The notes under the pieces: generated by a model
Seen by the model: only the letters and a program-made list of their open reading frames with translations
Databases searched by the model: none
What the model was told of the DNA's origin: nothing
Part shown: positions 35,557 to 47,035 of the stretch, in pieces
Numbering within the stretch: the first letter of the stretch is position 1
How the letters are laid out: each line of letters starts with the position of its first letter
Translations under genes and position numbers: made by a program
From: Neonectria sp. B-13
Taxonomy: Eukaryota; Ascomycota; Sordariomycetes; Hypocreales; Nectriaceae
Assembly (NCBI GenBank): GCA_002682825.1
Contig: NOKP01000031.1
Span: 124,001 to 188,000 of the forward strand
Reading direction: 5' to 3'
Length of the DNA stretch: 64,000 nt

Positions 35557-36035
35557 TGTGCTGGTTGGCAACGGTATCCGGGTGGGGCTCGCAGCCAGCC
35601 TCTGGAGGTGACCTGGGCGCTATCGGCTGCGGTAATGATAGCGACGAAAGAGAAAGCCGCGGTTCTTTCTGTCGGATACCACAGAACGATCGTTGCTGAA
35701 GGGTGGCGGGTTTGGGAAGCTGTATCTTAATCCAAGCCAGGGGAAGTGATACCATGAGCTAGGTAGGGCCCGCAGACCAGCGAGACCCTCCAACGTCACC
35801 CTGGCGCAGTCGGTGCACGGAGGTTCTGGACCACCGACGTAGGAACAACTCTCGGCCCGGGCACCAATCAGACGCGGTTCTGCATTTGCTGTGGACGAAA
35901 GTTCAACAACGACATTCTCAACTACGAAGCAGCTTGTCAATAGCTTTCACGGAATCGTTCAGAGGCGAGCGCGTCAGGGATTTCTGGTGTCGCAATTTGT
36001 TCCCGTTGGTTCTAGGTGACTTTCCAAATCTCAAA
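35557..36035. promoter_or_regulatory. Divergent promoter, bet3 / U5-40K
   Basis: 479 bp between two head-to-head ATGs, so it must carry both promoters. An upstream in-frame ATG at 35886 would extend the WD40 protein by 50 residues, but that extension lacks conservation features and is treated as leader. Confidence 0.5.
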
Positions 36036-37265
36036 ATGTCGGCAGAGAAGCGTCCCGCGGACGATGACCCGGGCATGTCCCAGTCGCTCGTCAAGCGACA
36101 AAATGTCAGCTCTTCGACTGGCGCACTCGCGCGCTTGAATGCGTCGGGCAATGCCCTGGTGCAAACTGTACGTATTGTCTCATCAGGTCAATTCCGTCCC
36201 CGGTAGCTTACTGTTGGTAGGCCCCAAGAACGAGCGGATTGCAGGCGCCTGTCATGGAACTCTCAGGACACTCAGGGGAGATATTCGCGGCCAAGTTTGA
36301 TCCGACTGGCAATCTGATCGCGTCAGGGTCGATGGACAGATCTATCAGTAGGGCTCCTTTCGGTCTGGCGGCAATGGAGGAATCGTGTGGCTAACATTGA
36401 ATAGTGCTCTGGAGAACCTATGGCGACTGCGAGAACTATGGCGTGTTGAATGGACATCGAGGAGCGATTCTGGACCTGCAGTGGTCACGCGACTCGGAGA
36501 TCTTGTACTCGGCATCGGCCGATACACACCTTGCAAGCTGGGACTTGACATCGGGAACGCGGATACGTCGATACGTCGGACACGAAGAAATCATCAACTC
36601 GATGGACATCAGCAGGCGAGGAGAGGACCTGCTCATCAGCGGTAGCGACGATTCAACGATTGGCATATGGGACCCTCGATCGAAGAACGCGGTGGACTAT
36701 ATTCAGACCGACTTCCCCATTACGGCCGTGGCCATTTCGGAGGCGGGCAACGAGATTTACTCGGGCGGCATCGACAACGATATCCGTGTGTGGGACTTGA
36801 GGAAGAAGTCGGTTGTCTACTCCATGCTGGGGCACTCGGATACAATCATGTCTCTAAAGGTCTCGCCGGACTCGCAGTCCCTCGTGTCCTATGCGATGGA
36901 TGCAACAGTCAGGACGTGGGACATCCGGCCATTTGCACCTACGGAAAGACACATTCGAACATTTGACGGCGCGACCATGGGTCTGGAGAAGAACCTCATG
37001 GGCGTCAGCTGGGATTCGGAAGGCAAGAAGATCGCGGCAGCTTCAGGCGACGGCACGGTGATGGTGTGGTCGAGCGAGACGGGCAAGCTGAGCTACAAGC
37101 TCCCCGGTCACAAGGGTACGGTGAACTGCGCCGAGTTTGCTCCTGGCAAGGAGCCCATCCGTAAGTGCCAATGTTCCATCGGGTTACAGTTCTGTTTTTG
37201 GCTAACAAGAGGTAGTACTCTCAGCGTCTTCCGACCGCAATATGCTCTTGGGCGAGCTGAAATGA
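36036..37265 (+). CDS. SNRNP40: U5 snRNP 40 kDa WD-repeat protein
   Basis: Four exons: 36036-36167, 36221-36347, 36405-37160 and 37216-37265, giving 354 residues, the usual length of U5-40K (S. pombe Spf38). A short disordered N-terminus (MSAEKRPADDDP..LVKRQNV) precedes seven WD repeats. GH..WD pairs are visible: SGHSGEIFAAKFDP, NGHRGAILDLQWS, VGHEEIINSMDIS, IWDPRSKN, IRVWDLRKK, LGHSDTIMSLKVS and PGHKGTVNCAEFA. The last tiny exon encodes LSASSDRNMLLGELK, which closes the final blade. The protein belongs to the U5 snRNP/Prp8 module of the spliceosome in the nucleus. Splicing introns is inferred from the family. Confidence 0.94.
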
Positions 37266-39322
37266 GCGTAAGCAATGGAAGATGACACGAGAACCGTATC
37301 TAGCTACTATATGGGCTGCCATAAGCCCAGAGGCGTCCTTGGAATGGACGCAGGGGAGCTGCCAGGTTCAATGCGGGGAAACCACCTGAGCAACTGATGG
37401 TGTCCCATGAGCGCATGGTCCTACATGGCCGTTGGGTTATGTTGCCTTCTCGGGATTATATCTACGTAATAGACGAGACAGAGGAGAGGATTTGTTGTGC
37501 AGGCGATGATCTAATGAAGATGGGGCGGGTGTTGAGTACCTTGAGTACCTCAGTAGTCGACTCTCACATTGAATGGACTGCGAATCGGGAAATACATTTC
37601 TCAAGGAGGAGGCGGGATGACAGGAGGCAGTCGATAGCATGAAGTCATGGGCGGGCCTCTCCATGTGTATATATCTTTTAAGGAAATCTGGGGTGTCGAT
37701 GGAGATGCGGGTGCAAGACACGCATGCATGGGCTGTGCTTTGGAGCAGAGAGAGAGCAGGGGAGGGTCTTGGAATGTCGTGTTGCATGTATATGACACAG
37801 GCCGGGACCGTCTGCAAGAGATGAGCAATGCTTATTCGAGGGGAGATGACAAGACCAACAACGCCCGAAAACAGAAAAAGAAATAGACAAAAAACAAACA
37901 AAGGAAGCACAACATAACAAAGCATCTATCCTCGCCTTGCATGACACGCTCGTCGTCAGTCCCTTCATTGCTTTTGAGTCCATCCAATTGATTTGCCCCT
38001 GGCGATGGCTTGAGTTGCGTCCAGCTGGCAAGGGCCTCCGATGGGTTTCAGGTGCATGTTCAGGACGACGCGTGGTTGGCCACTTGCGGGCGGCATCAAA
38101 CGAGCCCGAGAACGCCTCTGGGGGCGGCACCCACTGAGCACCCACTGAGCACCCACTGAAGCACGGGGGAGCCGAGGAACCTAGCAGGTTGCTGCTCTGG
38201 GCCGTCGATCCACATCCACGTTGCGCCACCCTCTCCGTGTCCGCGAACTGAACCTTGCATGGCGCGTCTCACTCTCCCCGAAACGACGGGCAACCTCGCC
38301 CAAAACCGATGAAACCACTGGACGGCATCCAGCACCTCTCAGTCTGATCCTGGTCGCAATTGGTGGTGGTAGACTTTCTCCTTGCCGTCTCCCCCGTTGC
38401 CACTTGTCATCCCCCTGGATGCTTTCCACTGTGCCACTTTCTGCGTGTGTGTGGCATGGAAGTCCACGTACAGACAGACAAAGCTGAGCTGAGAGACATG
38501 TTGACATGTTAGCAACCAACCCAACCTGTGATTTGAGCCTTGTTCCTTTTGCAACACGCCCACTGTCACAGCATGGGTTCACCATGACCCGTAGCCTGCA
38601 CTTTCATTCCTAGTGCCTGGATCCTTTGCGGGTCCCCGCCGCCCCTCATCGCCCTCATCGCCTCGTCCCCTTGTTTCGTGACTTCGTTCGTTGGTCGCCG
38701 TGATTAATCACCGTATGTATGTATGTATGTATGTATGTATACATCTCCCTGGCTTCCCGTAGTAGAGTATCTATTGGTGGCATACCCTTTCTCGGTTCCC
38801 CTCGTATTTTTTTCCTGTCCCTCTCTTCCTCTCCTTTTGCGTTTCCGGCTCTTCTGGCCCACATCATCCCAAAGATCTCAGACGAAGTTCCCGTTGTCTC
38901 GGTTGAGAGACGCTTCCGCATCGGTCTTCGGTCCAGTCTGTATTGATGTTGCACCATGCCCGCCAAATAATGTCCTGATGCCGCAACCAGCTTTCTCTCC
39001 TTCATTCATTTCTGTTCCGGCCCTGTCATTTCCTCTACTCGGAGGTTTCCCTCCTTACAGCCATCCTTCTTGTTATTCTTCCCATTGTTCTATTCTTATT
39101 CTCTCCGCCGAGACATCGCCGCGGCATCTCATTGTCTAAGACGGCCTGTCTTGAACTGACGTGACCATTGTTTATTTACCCCGAACCGACCAGAAGCCTA
39201 CTACGACGGCGATACATCCCGACGACGTTCTTTTCATACGATTCCGCCAGCTCCGAATCAAGGCTCAGGGCCAATATACTTACACAATCTCAATCTCGAC
39301 CTAGACCTCCCAAGCGTACACG
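37266..39322. other. Intergenic with long C/T-rich leader and microsatellite
   Basis: About 2.06 kb. No gene is supported. A minus-strand 162-codon frame (37437-37925) begins with a Phe/Leu-rich stretch but has no recognised features. The right part (38580-39320) is C/T-rich and likely the leader of the next gene. Confidence 0.5.
38713..38742. repeat. (GTAT)n microsatellite
   Basis: About seven tandem gtat units upstream of the two-pass membrane protein gene, outside any coding region. Confidence 0.9.
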
Positions 39323-40621
39323 ATGGAGAACGACGCTTCTACTATGGAGACGCTTCGTGCCGACCTCATCAGACGAGCTCGTATTGAACGTTACGGTGAA
39401 GAAGACATGCAAGAGATCCAACAAAACAACCCTTCGTCATCCCGTCGCCCGTTCCTACGACTCTTCCGAAGGGGACAGCCTCCCCAACCCCAACCCAGCG
39501 AAGCCTACCGCGTGAATATTGAAAGTCCGAAATCCCCAGATGTCGAACAAGCAGGAATAGCTCCTCCGGGAGGAGCTCGATTTTCCAATTTCGCCAGGCC
39601 ATGGTCCTCCAGGTCCAATGCGCCTCATCCCCAGCATGAACTACACCTAAACGGCCGCCTGGCCACGATGCCTTCGACCCAGTCATCATCACCGAGACCT
39701 CCCCAATTGGCCCGAAATGACGGGCCGAGAGAAAATGATACGCTCGAGTCACAAACAACTGGGACTGTAGAGGACCATGGAAGCCGAAGACACGGGCGAA
39801 GGAGCAGCGACCGCAACCGAAGACAGCACCAAGCCCGTCACCCAAAGCGCTTCTTGTTTTGTTTCCCATGGGTAAAATCGAGGAACGTGCGGGCGCAGAT
39901 TCTCCGTTGCTTCGTGTCGGGTCTAGTCCTGGTGTCGCTTGTTGCTGTCTGTACGTACCATCGCATTGATCCGCAGCTTCCTCTCCCACGTCCACGAGCG
40001 AGGGTGCTAATACGGAGTTTTAGATCTGGGTCTCTCCATGACGCACAAGGTGGAAACCAGTGAGATGACCATTATGTTGGTCCTCGTCATTCTCTTTGCC
40101 ACCATCTTCTTCTTCCACGGTATCATCCGGCTCTGCATTGTTGTTGTGCGTGGGAATCGGGACGCCGCTGGGCGAGCAAGTCTACCGCAGACTCAGCCCG
40201 TCGGACCTCGCGGGTACGCGGTGCCACATCGTCCGATCCAAGTCGTCCTCGCGCAGGACGAGGAGGCGGCTGGAGTAGAAAGCGAAGCGGGCAAGTCGAG
40301 GCCTCCGGCATATGGCCTCTGGCGGGAGAGCGTGGTAAGTCCCTGGGTTAGAGCCCCCAACGACGGTGCAGTGAGGCTGACAAGGATGATAAACAGAGAG
40401 TTGACCCCGATCGCCTATTCTGGCAGCGCAACGAGGCTGCGGATCAAGCACAACCCCGGCCAACCACCCGTTCGGGACCTCGACCGCCTTCGTATGCTTC
40501 CGATGATGGTGTGTCATACGTTGTAGAGGCTACACCTCGGTCTACAGCACCTACAGTGGAGGTTCCGCTTCCGATACATCCCTCGGAGGTCGGGCGAGTG
40601 GTACGGATGCCAAGATCGTGA
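39323..40621 (+). CDS. Two-pass membrane protein with two PPxY motifs, unknown function
   Basis: Three exons, 39323-39950, 40024-40334 and 40397-40621, encode 387 residues. Both introns keep phase. Residues 1-190 are disordered and rich in Arg, Ser and Pro, ending in a basic KRFLFCFPWVKSR segment. Two transmembrane helices follow: about 193-213 (ILRCFVSGLVLVSLVAVYLG) and 224-251 (MTIMLVLVILFATIFFFHGI). They are separated by a short loop, so both ends face the same side, presumably the cytosol. The tail carries PPAY (303-306) and PPSY (343-346), then DDGVSYVVEATPRS. PPxY motifs bind WW domains of Nedd4/Rsp5 ubiquitin ligases. A role as a membrane adaptor for that ligase is inference. The overall architecture looks like a conserved fungal family, but I know no characterised member. 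Confidence 0.82.
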
Positions 40622-43415
40622 GGGTCCAGTTGAATTGAAAGACAACCAGAAGAGTCGCAACCGCCTATAAGGGAGGATACAGCCGCTCAGCTCGCTAGGC
40701 GCTGGACGCTGAAGTTGACTGGGCGAGCATTTTCGCGGTGAAGCTATATTCAATGGTGGTTTGAAGCAGAGGACTCGTAATACCACGTTAGGGATATCCT
40801 CGAGCATGGCCTGGCATGTAATTCGACTGAGCTGGAATTGGACGGAGGCGAGCACCATGTTCAACCGGGATCACCAAATACCACATATCAACGAGTCAAC
40901 TGGACTGTATATTGAGGGAATGTGCCATTGGACGAATACGAATCCGAATGATTCCTTTCGGCTCACCCGGTCTCACCATGCTTGCGGAACCGAGCTAGCA
41001 ATTACCGACTACCTACCTAATCCACGAAATGCACTCCTTCACAAGGCCAGTGTGCCTATACACATCAGGAGAGAAGAAGACGATGGACAGCTTGCACACC
41101 GTACCATGGACCATAGAAATGGTCATATTCGTACTTGGCAACGGCTCTTGGGTGCAAGAAACTGGCCCGTCATCACATCCGGTTCGTTGTCCATATCTAG
41201 GTCGGACACGATGAATATTAGGGACCCAGGGACAAGGCCACTCACTATGTCGGTGAGAGTCCCTTGTCTGTGGTCCAATCCGAACAGGCGGTTCCAAGCA
41301 TCAGCAAAAGCACAAGCTGGGGTCCGTCCTTACTGGCAAGGGATGCCTCGGGACGACCCAGCCTGGCGTGATCACGCGGGTCCTTGAACGGCACGGATGC
41401 GCAGGCGGCATGTCCGCTCAAAGGGTCCCGTCACCGGGACGGGTCTAGCAGCCTATGATTGATCGGGATAGCATCCGAGAAGGGGCACCACCCTGGGTTA
41501 GGTTGGGTTGCTTGGGAAATGTACTTGAGAATAGGAGTATATGTGGAGGATGGGATGATGTCTTCTTTGTCGTTGGGATTATTACACGAGGATCACGTGC
41601 TGTACGAATATGTTCCATTCAAGTTCTCGCGGCTGAGAGGACAGCCCGGAGCCGATGCTCTTGTCAGTGCCTGCATCGAACTATGCATTCCTGGGACCCA
41701 ACGGAGAAGGGGGAATGGAAAGGACTCGGAAGAGGGGGGGATCATGGGTGTTCGTTTCCCAATCGGGCCAGGCACCATCTTCCAGCCGAGCAAAACCACA
41801 GAGTTGAACGAGCGAATTTAGGACTCGGAGGCGACAAACTCACTCTTGCACGCGTTCCTTTGTTCCTTTCCACCGTCCCGATGCTTGCCCTTCCGCCGCC
41901 AGTTGTGACCATGTACATGCGAAGTATTGTATTCGTCGCGGTGACTCTTCCGAGCTCATAGTTCACCTAGCGCCCAGTGCTCTGAGTGTGGTCCCGCGTG
42001 GTGCGTGCCGCGTCCTGCGTACTGCTTTCGTGGGTGCGCCCCGTTTTGTCCCCAGGAGTCGGGCGTCAGCAGCCAGTGTAAGCGCCAGTAATCCAATCAA
42101 TAATCACCTCTGGGCCGACAGCTGGAAGCAACGGGAAGGTACCAATGACTGTCTTCGTACCATCCACTTGCCGTAGAAGTTATCCACATCGCACCCGCCG
42201 CGCCTCTTGGCCACACACACTCTCACACGCGCACACCCGCCGCAGACCCAAAGTCCGCACCGTTGCCGTTTTCTCCCCAGCGCAGGCGAAGCAGAAGCAG
42301 GAAGGCGCGCCGCAGCAGCCCTCCCCCTCCCCACAATCGTAGTATCCCTCACTCCCTTTCCTCCTTCCGTCCTCCCCTCATTTCCCTTCCCTCGCGCAAA
42401 TTTTTTAAACTTGGTCTGGAAGAAAGCTGGTGACGCTCCTATTTATTCAAGTTTCAATCCTCCCGACTCGCCGTGTAGAAAAAACACCCTCCTCCATTTT
42501 ATTCTCCCAACAAACTCCAAGTCTTTAAAGGTGCGTGAAAAGCGTGGTTTGTTTGTTCGTTTTGTGTGTTTGGACATCCTGCCTCCCCCCTTCGCCCCTC
42601 CGTCCGTTCGTCTGGCCGCCGACTCTCGATCTCGTTATCCGCTTCAACATCTCGGACTCGTCGCTTTTCGCTTGCGCTTTTCATCTTGATCGTCGCCTTT
42701 CGCGCCCGACTGCGCGGGCGTTGGTCGCTCTCGCTTCAACTTCCGACTCCTTCTCCGAGATCGACCTGGACCGCGCCGACTTGACCTCCGTGTGCGACCC
42801 GAATCCCGGTGCAACCACCGAAAGCCACATCCTGACTGCGTCGCATCGCGACCTTGCCCTTGCGCGATATGCCACCCGCAGACTGACCCGCCGTCGAACC
42901 CGAACCATAAACGATATGCGGGGTTACGACCGAACGTCTTGACTAAATATCCTCCATCGTCATCAGATGCGCCGACTGCACACAACGAGCTGCTTCCCTT
43001 GGAGACTCTCAGCTCGGTCGGTCGAGGGTGCGCGCTTGCTGTCAACAATACTATGCCATGAGACTTGGGGTTGCTCCCTCTTTTGCGCGTTTTCTGGCAT
43101 GGTAGCCTAGGGATTCTCATGCGCCGCGAATTATCGTCCCATCTACTGCGACCCCGGCACCATGGACTTTTTCGACGCATCACTCGGCCCTTACGACACC
43201 AACCTCCGACGTCATTGCCTTTCGTGCCGATATCCAACAGTGTCTGCCCAGCGACACGATACTATCAACATCCAGCCTGACGGACTGAGCCGGCGCCTAC
43301 AACCCAAACGGGACGGACCAGGGTGGACGTGATCAATTTGAGCGACAACTTGGGAGAGACAGAGGAGCCTAAAAAACGTTTACTGACCGGTCCAACTTCT
43401 AGACACACCACAATT
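40622..43415. other. Intergenic upstream of the CCHC gene
   Basis: About 2.8 kb. A plus-strand frame of 208 codons (40761-41387) and others of 120-168 codons (41455-41961) occur, but they lack motifs, and their composition resembles frames seen in other noncoding stretches. From about 42180 the sequence is C/T-rich with CTTTC-type tracts, like the leader of a highly expressed RNA-binding protein gene. There may be a 5' UTR intron, but I cannot place it. Confidence 0.45.
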
Positions 43416-44284
43416 ATGTCTTCCCTCTCTCGACGTGCTTGCTACAAGTGTGGCAATGTTGGCCACTACGCTGAGGTCTGCTCCTCTGCCGAGCGCCTTT
43501 GCTACAACTGTGTGTACTACCGTCCCGCGTCTCTGTTCTATGTCTTTCAATGACTTTCATGCTAATCTCTCCCACAGGCAAGCAGCCCGGTATGGCTCCC
43601 TCCCACACCAACGCGCTCATTATCGATAACTAACGGCTACATACACAGGCCACGAGTCCAACGGCTGCCCCCTTCCCCGTACCACTGAGGCCAAGCAGTG
43701 CTACCACTGCCAGGGCCTGGGCCACGTTCAGGCTGACTGCCCTACCCTCCGCCTGAGCGGCACCGGCACCAGCGGCCGCTGCTACAACTGCGGCCAGCCC
43801 GGTCACCTTGCCGTATGCATCCACTGACCCGTTCATAACCGGTACCGATGGACTAACATGTACCCAACAGCGCGCTTGCCCCAACCCCGTCGGCCCTGCT
43901 ATGGGCCGTGGCGGTCCCCCCATGGGTCGTGGTGGCTTCGCTGGCGGTTACGGCCGTGGTGGCTTCGCCGGCGGCCCCCGTCCCGCCACCTGCTATAAGT
44001 GCGGTGGTCCTAACCACTTTGCCCGCGATTGCCAGGCTCAGGCCATGAAGTGCTACGCCTGTGGCAAGCTTGGTCACATCTCTCGCGACTGCACTGCTCC
44101 CAACGGTGGCCCTCTTAACACTGCCGGCAAGACCTGCTACCAGTGTGGCGAGGCTGGCCACATCTCCCGGGACTGCCCCCAGAAGAACGCCCCTGGCGAG
44201 ATTCCCACTGAGGTTGTCGACTTGGGAAGCGTGCCCGCCCCTGCCGCCGTTGCCCCTATCGCTCCCATCGCCCCTGTGGCTTAA
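43416..44284 (+). CDS. gis2: Seven-knuckle CCHC zinc-finger protein (Gis2/CNBP type)
   Basis: Four exons: 43416-43509, 43578-43589, 43649-43812 and 43871-44284, giving 227 residues. Seven CX2CX4HX4C knuckles are visible: CYKCGNVGHYAEVC, CYNCKQPGHESNGC (built across two introns), CYHCQGLGHVQADC, CYNCGQPGHLARAC, CYKCGGPNHFARDC, CYACGKLGHISRDC and CYQCGEAGHISRDC. An RGG-type box (MGRGGPPMGRGGFAGGYGRG) sits between knuckles 4 and 5. The tail is Ala/Pro-rich. Yeast Gis2 and human CNBP bind single-stranded nucleic acid and associate with translating ribosomes and stress granules, so an mRNA-binding role is inferred. The 12-nt exon 2 is essential for knuckle 2. Third-position C bias suggests high expression. 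Confidence 0.93.
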
Positions 44285-47035
44285 AGCACATCTAGGACAT
44301 CCTGTCAAGGCCAACCCAGAGATGGGACCGGCTTGACAGCGGCCGACTAGATCGGATTCCACAACGTGGGGACGATCCGAGGAGGCCACCAGATGTGTTG
44401 GCGCCTTTCTTTTATAACCTTGTTGTTCTTTTTTGATGCCGACACGTGAACATATTCCAACTCGACCTTCACACGCATACTATTTCTACGTTCAAGTTCA
44501 TGTTTATTTTGTTCCGAATCATGCATCGGCCCGCAATATTTTCTCCGGCATCGGCTTTGCACGGCGTCTTCGGTCCGTCTCGATTCATCTTGCACCTCTT
44601 TCTTTTACTTGGAAAAAGCCACGAGTCCCGTCGTCGTGAGGCACATCGACGGCGATGGTGACGGGCTGCCCTTCCGGAAGGCCCCCAGAGCAATGGGGAC
44701 CTCCCGGGTAACGACGAAGACATGTGGAGCGGCGAAGCAGGAGAAGACATCTACCAACAATTTTCCCTTTTTATTTTTTTTACTTTTATATCTTTTCACC
44801 TAGACTTGTTTGTGCGGATCCTTGGTTACTACGGGGTCTCTGGGCGGTTCCTCCGCATCATGAAACCTTTCCTCGAAAAGGACTTTGGATCATTCGCCCA
44901 AGGACTACTACCTTTTGAACGACAGACGCTGTCACATGGCTCTTAACGACTTGAGAATTCTACGGCAACCTGCGAAGGATATACCCCGCGAGGCTGATAT
45001 GTGTTGTTGAGCTTGGAAACGCGCTGATACGCAGACTTTGACCAGAGAGGCCATTTCCCGCCTGGGCGTGGGGATGGTTGAGGCTCGGGAAGTCTGCACG
45101 CCGCCTGGCGGCAAAGATCAGTGGACGCGTGCGCGAGAGTGGTGGGCTGAAGGAGAGATTGATCGACGGCAAGGGGAGAGGATGTTGTTCTGGTTTCCGA
45201 GGGACGACAATGGCCCCTTGCGACTGCAATCGCAAATGGGGACCGCGTGGTGAAGAGGACGTCTCACAGAACGGCAGAGGAGGCAGATGAAGAGAGGAGA
45301 AGAAAAGAGGAGAAGGGGGGGCCTGGTGCGTAGGAGGGCCCTCGTTTTTTGGATGGCTGTTGTGGTTGCTGGATGGAGGGGAGCTGAAGTGTGGACAGAG
45401 GCGGACAGGGCAGAGCTGTAAATGAATTGATTCAGAAAAAAGAAGAAAACGCTCGACGACGCAAGACGAGGAAAGGGGAGTGGAATGAGGCCGTATGAAG
45501 TAGGTTCCATGAGACGGGGACTGACGATGACGATGACGATGATGATGATGATGATGCTGGGGACAGAAGGTCTCACGTTGAAGCTGTGGGTAAGTCGCAA
45601 CTCGAGCCAGGTCTTCCAGCCTTCAGACACAGCTGGAGAGGACATGACACTGGATTCCCGTCTATTGATCCAACCACCGAGCCAGCCTGTGCAACTATCT
45701 GCACAGGCTGTCCCGGGATGCACGAGGACGTACGAAGTACTCCATTCACACTTGGTACTCTGTAGGTTTCGTTGTGTGAAACCTAAGAGGTCTTGTGCTG
45801 TTACGAGATGGACATGGTGTTGCAGGTTGCATATCCGCCAAGATAGTGCACCTAGTTACCGCGGCGCTTGTATTACCACCTGCTTGTCTGGGCAAGCAAC
45901 GTCAGCACTCGGTGGCCTTTGATTCCGTCAAACCACAGGCTGAGGAGCGGTTGCGTTGATTCGACCTGAAATATAACATGCCGCTCAGCACATGCACGTT
46001 GGGTCGTGTTGTGTTGGTGATGTAAGCCGCGGGTGACGACGGTCACCAACCAGCAAGCGTGGTGGTCCGCCCTCCCCGCTCGTCTCGGGCCGCAATGGTG
46101 CATTTGTAGATGTGGTCCACATGCCAAGAACTCTAGGGAGTGCTGCAAAGTAAGTCACAAAGACCGAAGTTCTGTTTTGCAAACAGGCGGCTGCAGGTCG
46201 ACAGGGCTGAGTCCCTAGCCCTACGGCGACGGGACACGCAGTGGGCTGACGCTTGCAGGGTCCCGGCCGGGACATGAACCCCCTGGCTCAGTGCCCTGTG
46301 CTCCTGGTCGAATTTGGTTGGTTCTAAGCCGAACTTTTGGGGGCTGAATTAGCCATCTCTGTGTACGAGGAGGGGCACTTTTGTTCTGTCTCGAAGGCAT
46401 CGTGGCAAGCAACGGCGTCGTGTCACACGGATATGATTACTCGATTTGATGCTGGCTTATCTGCTCTCGCTCTGTGGTTTGCAGGGGGGATGTTCAGCTC
46501 TGGGTACGGACCGGTGATGGTGGTGATGACTGATGAGTTGGCAACGGACGGGAAGCTTACGTGCATGCGAATCACGATACCTTGCTTCGTAGTCTGGGGT
46601 CTGCTTGTGATAAAAGGCGTCGGTAAGCCCAGGTCGTCTGATGGTGGATTCTCTCTAGTTTTCTATCTTCCACTTCCACGCTTCCACTTCATCTGCCTCA
46701 AACTGTACTCTGCTGCCAGTGTCCATCCCTTGGCGGGAGATTGTAGTCAATCGCCCGGAGGCAAGCTCTTAGCACCCAGCTTGCAGCAGAAGGAAACACC
46801 GCCTCCGATCAATTGGTATGCCTTCTATCTTGTTGTCATTAATAGTACCAACCAAATAACCTCTCTATCGGTATCTCCATAGTGGGCTTCCTGCTCCTGC
46901 ATCACTAACTCCCAACCCCTGACACCTTCTGTCGGTCCATCGACTCCCCTTGGAAAGGTGCGAATTCAGCCAAACAAGGAAAGACCGAGCTGCTGCGCAA
47001 CTATCAACAATCCCCAGCTCCCAACTCTCGCCACA
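44285..47035. other. Intergenic, CCHC gene to calpain gene
   Basis: About 2.75 kb without a supported gene. It contains a GAT-type triplet microsatellite. The plus-strand frame 46337-46882 (181 codons) lies in the calpain promoter and leader and has no recognised motif. The minus-strand frame 45118-45723 is low-complexity, with poly-Ile from the microsatellite. Confidence 0.5.
45526..45556. repeat. GAC/GAT triplet microsatellite
   Basis: Tandem tgacga and tgatga units, about ten triplets, in noncoding sequence. Confidence 0.85.

Noticed and set aside
40761..41387. 208-codon plus-strand frame between the PPxY protein and the CCHC gene
   Set aside because: Long, but with random-looking composition, no motif, no clear promoter and similar-quality frames nearby. 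Not enough to call a gene.
46337..46882. 181-codon plus-strand frame upstream of the calpain gene
   Set aside because: It lies in the expected promoter and leader and shows no recognisable domain.
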